In this document: positions 61,082-64,000 of the stretch, one piece after another
How the letters are laid out: every line of letters begins with the position of its first letter
Numbering within the stretch: the first letter of the stretch is position 1
The notes under the pieces: model-generated
Told to the model about the DNA's origin: nothing
The model's database searches: none
What the model saw: the letters and a program-made list of their open reading frames with translations, nothing else
Translations under genes and position numbers: made by a program
NCBI GenBank assembly: GCA_038087015.1
Contig: JASBNA010000072.1
Coordinates: forward strand, 124,001 to 188,000
Source: Cerrena zonata
Taxonomy: Eukaryota; Basidiomycota; Agaricomycetes; Polyporales; Cerrenaceae
Direction of reading: 5' to 3'
DNA length: 64,000 nucleotides

Positions 61082-64000
61082 ATGTCATATGCATTCACTC
61101 GAGGTGTCGACTTGAACACCAATCTGCTTGAAAATACGGATCAAGATGGGTCTTCCCATTTAGAAAAAGCTTTGGATCTGAAAAACGAGTCAATGAACCC
61201 TTTATCAAGGGACCTAATCGATGATCCAAGTACAGAACCTACACAAAGCACAACCTAAACAAGTAAAATCTGAAGCAAAACCCTTGAGTGCTACTACGTC
61301 GGACTATGATCAAAAACCACCCACAAGCAAAGTCTTGGAAGAAGAAAGTTGCTCGCAGGCAAGTATACCACCTCAGCAAGGTATAGATGAAACGATACTA
61401 CAAAAGCTTTTGAAGAATGACTTGACTAGATTGAAATTGGAACAAGATTTACCAAATAGTAACGTAGAGACTATAGTACAATTCGTACATGATAATTTCC
61501 ACAGATTAGACTGGACAATACCTGAATTATACAGGGTAGCTGACTTTTGGTGTGAACAAAATACAAATATTCAAAACATTGAAAGGGAATTACCGTTGAG
61601 GGACCGCCAACAAATAAAAAATGCCTTGGTTTCTTTAGATAGCTTATTCGAAGGTGAGCCAAAATCTGATTTCTCCCCAAAGCAAGTTGCTGAATACTTC
61701 ACTATATTTGAAAATCAACTCTTCACCCGTAAGAGTCTTGAAAGTGTATACCCAAACACATCTTTGGAAGATATTCAGGAAAGAATCCTGAAATTTCCAA
61801 GACACAAAATAGCTGAATGGTCTAAACAAGAGATCAAAGTTCTTTTAACTTTACTGCATCAAAATCTGCCAATTGATGATATCCTTTCTGCTTTGATCTT
61901 TCGATCGAAAGATGAGTGTCAATCTATGCTTGAAAGCCTCCAGCCTTGGGACACTAACTTACCACTTGGTGCTCATTTACTTAATGAAATAATTTATCTA
62001 CTGGACCAATCATTATCTCCTCAGGAGATTCTTCATTTTTTAGAAAACGAAATCACCGATTCTAAATTGAAAAATACAATAATGTCCGTCCAGAGACACC
62101 TCGGGCCATGGAGCCCAGAGGAAGATGAAAAGTTTTTGGACCAGATAATATATGAATACCCTCAAAGACTAACTCATACAGGCAAGAGTAAGAAAAGGTC
62201 TACACTCCAATGTTTCATTAGATATTGGAAATTGATTGTAAAACCCTCGAGGCTAGCAAAAGAGGCCCATGCAAGAAAAAGTTCGTGAAATGAAAATTGA
62301 ACAATTCAAGCGAGAACCCTTCTCAATGCCCAATGATTTTGAATCCCAATATCTTAATACTTTGAGCTTTTGCTCTTCATTTTGCTTGACATTAGATTTT
62401 TGCGAGATATTTTTTCCTTCAGTTGAACAATCTACTCTAAAAACAGATATCAAATTAAATAATTTAAGAGTGGACATTGACTTTCTTCCAGAAGAGATAA
62501 TCTTTTTCGAAAACGCCATTAAGGACAATCTATCAAATGAATTTGTTTGCAATCAACTTTTTTATCATAACAGGGACTTGGTGATTGAGAAACTAAACCA
62601 TACAAAAGCAAGAATAGAGCGTAAAACTTCATTCAAGAATCCTTTGTCTCAATTAATTTATGAAGCAAAATGGATCTCTGCAACTGACACCGGCTCTCGT
62701 AGACGTACTCGAGATAAAAGTGCTTCTTATGAACTCCGGAAGTTAGAAGAATTAGAGTTAAAAGCAAAAGAAGAACCAACCATGAAGAAACAAAAAGTTT
62801 TTACCGAAGAAGAAAATAAAATAAGAGAAGAGAAAGCCTTAGCCAGGAGAAAACAAAAGGGCCCAAAGGGAGGCTGAACTTCTTGAGAAAAGGAGACTTC
62901 AAAAGGAGAAGAGACTCTTACAATTGAATGATCCGAATTATAAACCAAAGCCAAAAATCAAATCTAAACTTCATCTAGATCAAATACTTGAAGACGCAGC
63001 TTACTTTCAAAGTGTGACAGGTAATGGGAAGCTAATCAAAGATGGTGACAAAAGACAGAGGCGACAAGCAACACATTACATTCCTGAGTTCAAAAACAGA
63101 ACAGAAATAAAGCGTGTCCAAAAACGTTTGGCTGCCCAAAGGGATCGTGTCGATAAATCTAAAAAATCGAAAGTCACTAAAAAAAGGCCCTATAAATCTA
63201 GAAAAACATTAAAATCGGAAACCCCGACGTCCAATGAAGACTCAGAGGAGGAGAGAAGAAGAAGACTTCAAAGAAACATTGGATCATGCTTTGAATGATT
63301 CATCGATTGAAGATGAAGACGATGCCGACGAAGTAAGCCCCTACGACCCAACTGATATTCTTCATGATTCCCAAGTTCCATTAAATGGCAGAAGGTTTTT
63401 TGTTGATGAAGTCTATAACACCAAATCGTATCTTCCCAAATTGTCATTTGAAATGAACGAGTCTGATATGACTAGCGCTTTTGCGGATCTGGAAGCTGCA
63501 ATACCACTAACCAATGATGTCGGTGAAAAAATCATTGAAACCCACCTCAAGAATTACAGAAATTATCCAGGGTCTTTTCCTCCAGCCATTTTAGACGGCA
63601 AGTGGAACTACTAAAGTCAATAAAGATAACAGAGTGAGAATAAGATTCCTTCTTTATCCTCAATACTCAGAGCTGTTTATTCTTGCAGAACCGAAAAGTA
63701 ATGAGCTTGACCCCATATTCGAATTGCAAAAAATTTTTCAAATCCATTACGCCTTATATTTTTCGTATTCTGAACCAATCAAAGATATAATTTACAATGA
63801 TTTCTGTATTGCCATTGAAACAGCTGTCGAGGAAGATAATTTCAGTAAATTTATGTTTATCATTGATTCGTGGAACACTTTAATGTTGGAATTATGTCCC
63901 ACAGAAAGCAAGTGCGACAAAAGTATAGACATAAATGCAAGCTTACGAAAGTATATTAAGGCACCTCGTGAAACTACAAAGGAAAATATCCAACTAGAAA
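61082..64000 (+). pseudogene. Large SANT/Myb-domain nuclear protein with five +1 frameshifts, 3' end outside window
   Basis: ATG at 61082 (MSYAFTRGVDLNTN). The reading passes through six frames in turn, each junction a +1 shift: near 61256, 62275-62285, 62850-62860, 63255-63265 and 63604. The order of content is a Ser/Thr/Lys N-terminus, several helical Leu-rich repeats, and a Myb/SANT repeat (about 61800-62230, GPWSPEEDEKFLDQIIYEYPQRLT). A highly basic coiled coil follows (ARRKQ..REAELLEKRRLQKEKR), then KRVQKRLAAQRDRVDKSKKS, an acidic patch (SSIEDEDDADE) and a C-terminal region (KIIETHLKNYRNYPGSFPPAILDG..., RVRIRFLLYPQYSELFILAEP). The DNA-binding-type domain suggests a chromatin factor. I cannot name it. 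Confidence 0.65.

Noticed and set aside
57966..63610. Programmed +1 frameshifting at a shared signal
   Set aside because: The junctions share no heptamer or common codon context; kept only as a remote alternative to sequence error or decay.

Overview
The window is nuclear chromosomal DNA from an ascomycete yeast of the CTG clade (Candida/Lodderomyces group). Evidence: AT-rich intergenic DNA, short and nearly intron-free genes, fungal housekeeping proteins throughout (OCH1, DED1, GDA1, CYM1, ENP2, ISY1), a 58-nt intron with a TACTAAC branch point, and an in-frame CTG codon in CYM1 (44079-44081) where homologues carry a small residue, so Ser suits better than Leu. A complex I assembly-factor homologue at 41.8 kb also fits a yeast that keeps complex I, unlike Saccharomyces. 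I do not name the species. From memory, the left part matches the C. albicans ARG4/ENP2/PNC1 neighbourhood and the middle part its OCH1-DED1-NAD kinase-GDA1 block, which lie on different chromosomes there, so this genome appears rearranged relative to C. albicans.

Layout. 1-10.8 kb (mostly minus strand): SDD3-type M16 metalloprotease (cut by the window edge), an acidic bromodomain protein, TIM9, SLM5 (mitochondrial AsnRS, frameshifted), HIS2 (plus strand) and cytosolic ProRS. 11.2-14.6 kb: DED81 (cytosolic AsnRS) and ARG4, in the order ProRS-DED81-ARG4 also found in S. cerevisiae (YHR020W-YHR019C-YHR018C). 14.9-23.4 kb: two unrecognised proteins, ENP2, ISY1 and PNC1. 23.6-33 kb: OCH1, DED1 (single-base frameshift), an NAD kinase with a frameshifted tail, and GDA1. 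34-47 kb: a coiled-coil protein, chitin deacetylase, a perilipin-like protein next to NAP1 (as in S. cerevisiae YKR046C/YKR048C), a peroxisomal ABC half-transporter, a twin-CX9C protein, OAC1 and CYM1.

47-51.2 kb is a gene-poor island of RNA polymerase III genes: two identical tRNA-Leu(UAA) genes flank a U6 snRNA gene on the opposite strand, with a possible non-LTR retroelement relic and a cluster of stem-loop repeats. 51.2-64 kb: MRPL39, ERV25, two unrecognised proteins, an intron-containing PPIL3-type cyclophilin, a serine/threonine dehydratase, a lipase-like protein and a large SANT-domain protein running off the end.

Two themes recur. First, eight genes are broken by small indels. Three breaks on the minus strand are single-base losses, and the run at 55.6-63.6 kb consists entirely of single-base gains. 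DED1 is essential, so sequencing or consensus error is the first explanation for many of these. SLM5 instead carries a clean 13-bp tandem duplication. Second, intergenic regions are rich in short tandem repeats (7-40 bp units) and Rap1-like sites. Functionally the genes fall into translation (three aminoacyl-tRNA synthetases, DED1, ENP2, MRPL39, tRNAs), splicing (ISY1, cyclophilin, U6), mitochondrial import and metabolism (TIM9, CYM1, OAC1, SLM5, CX9C protein), Golgi/secretion (OCH1, GDA1, ERV25) and amino-acid metabolism (HIS2, ARG4, dehydratase).
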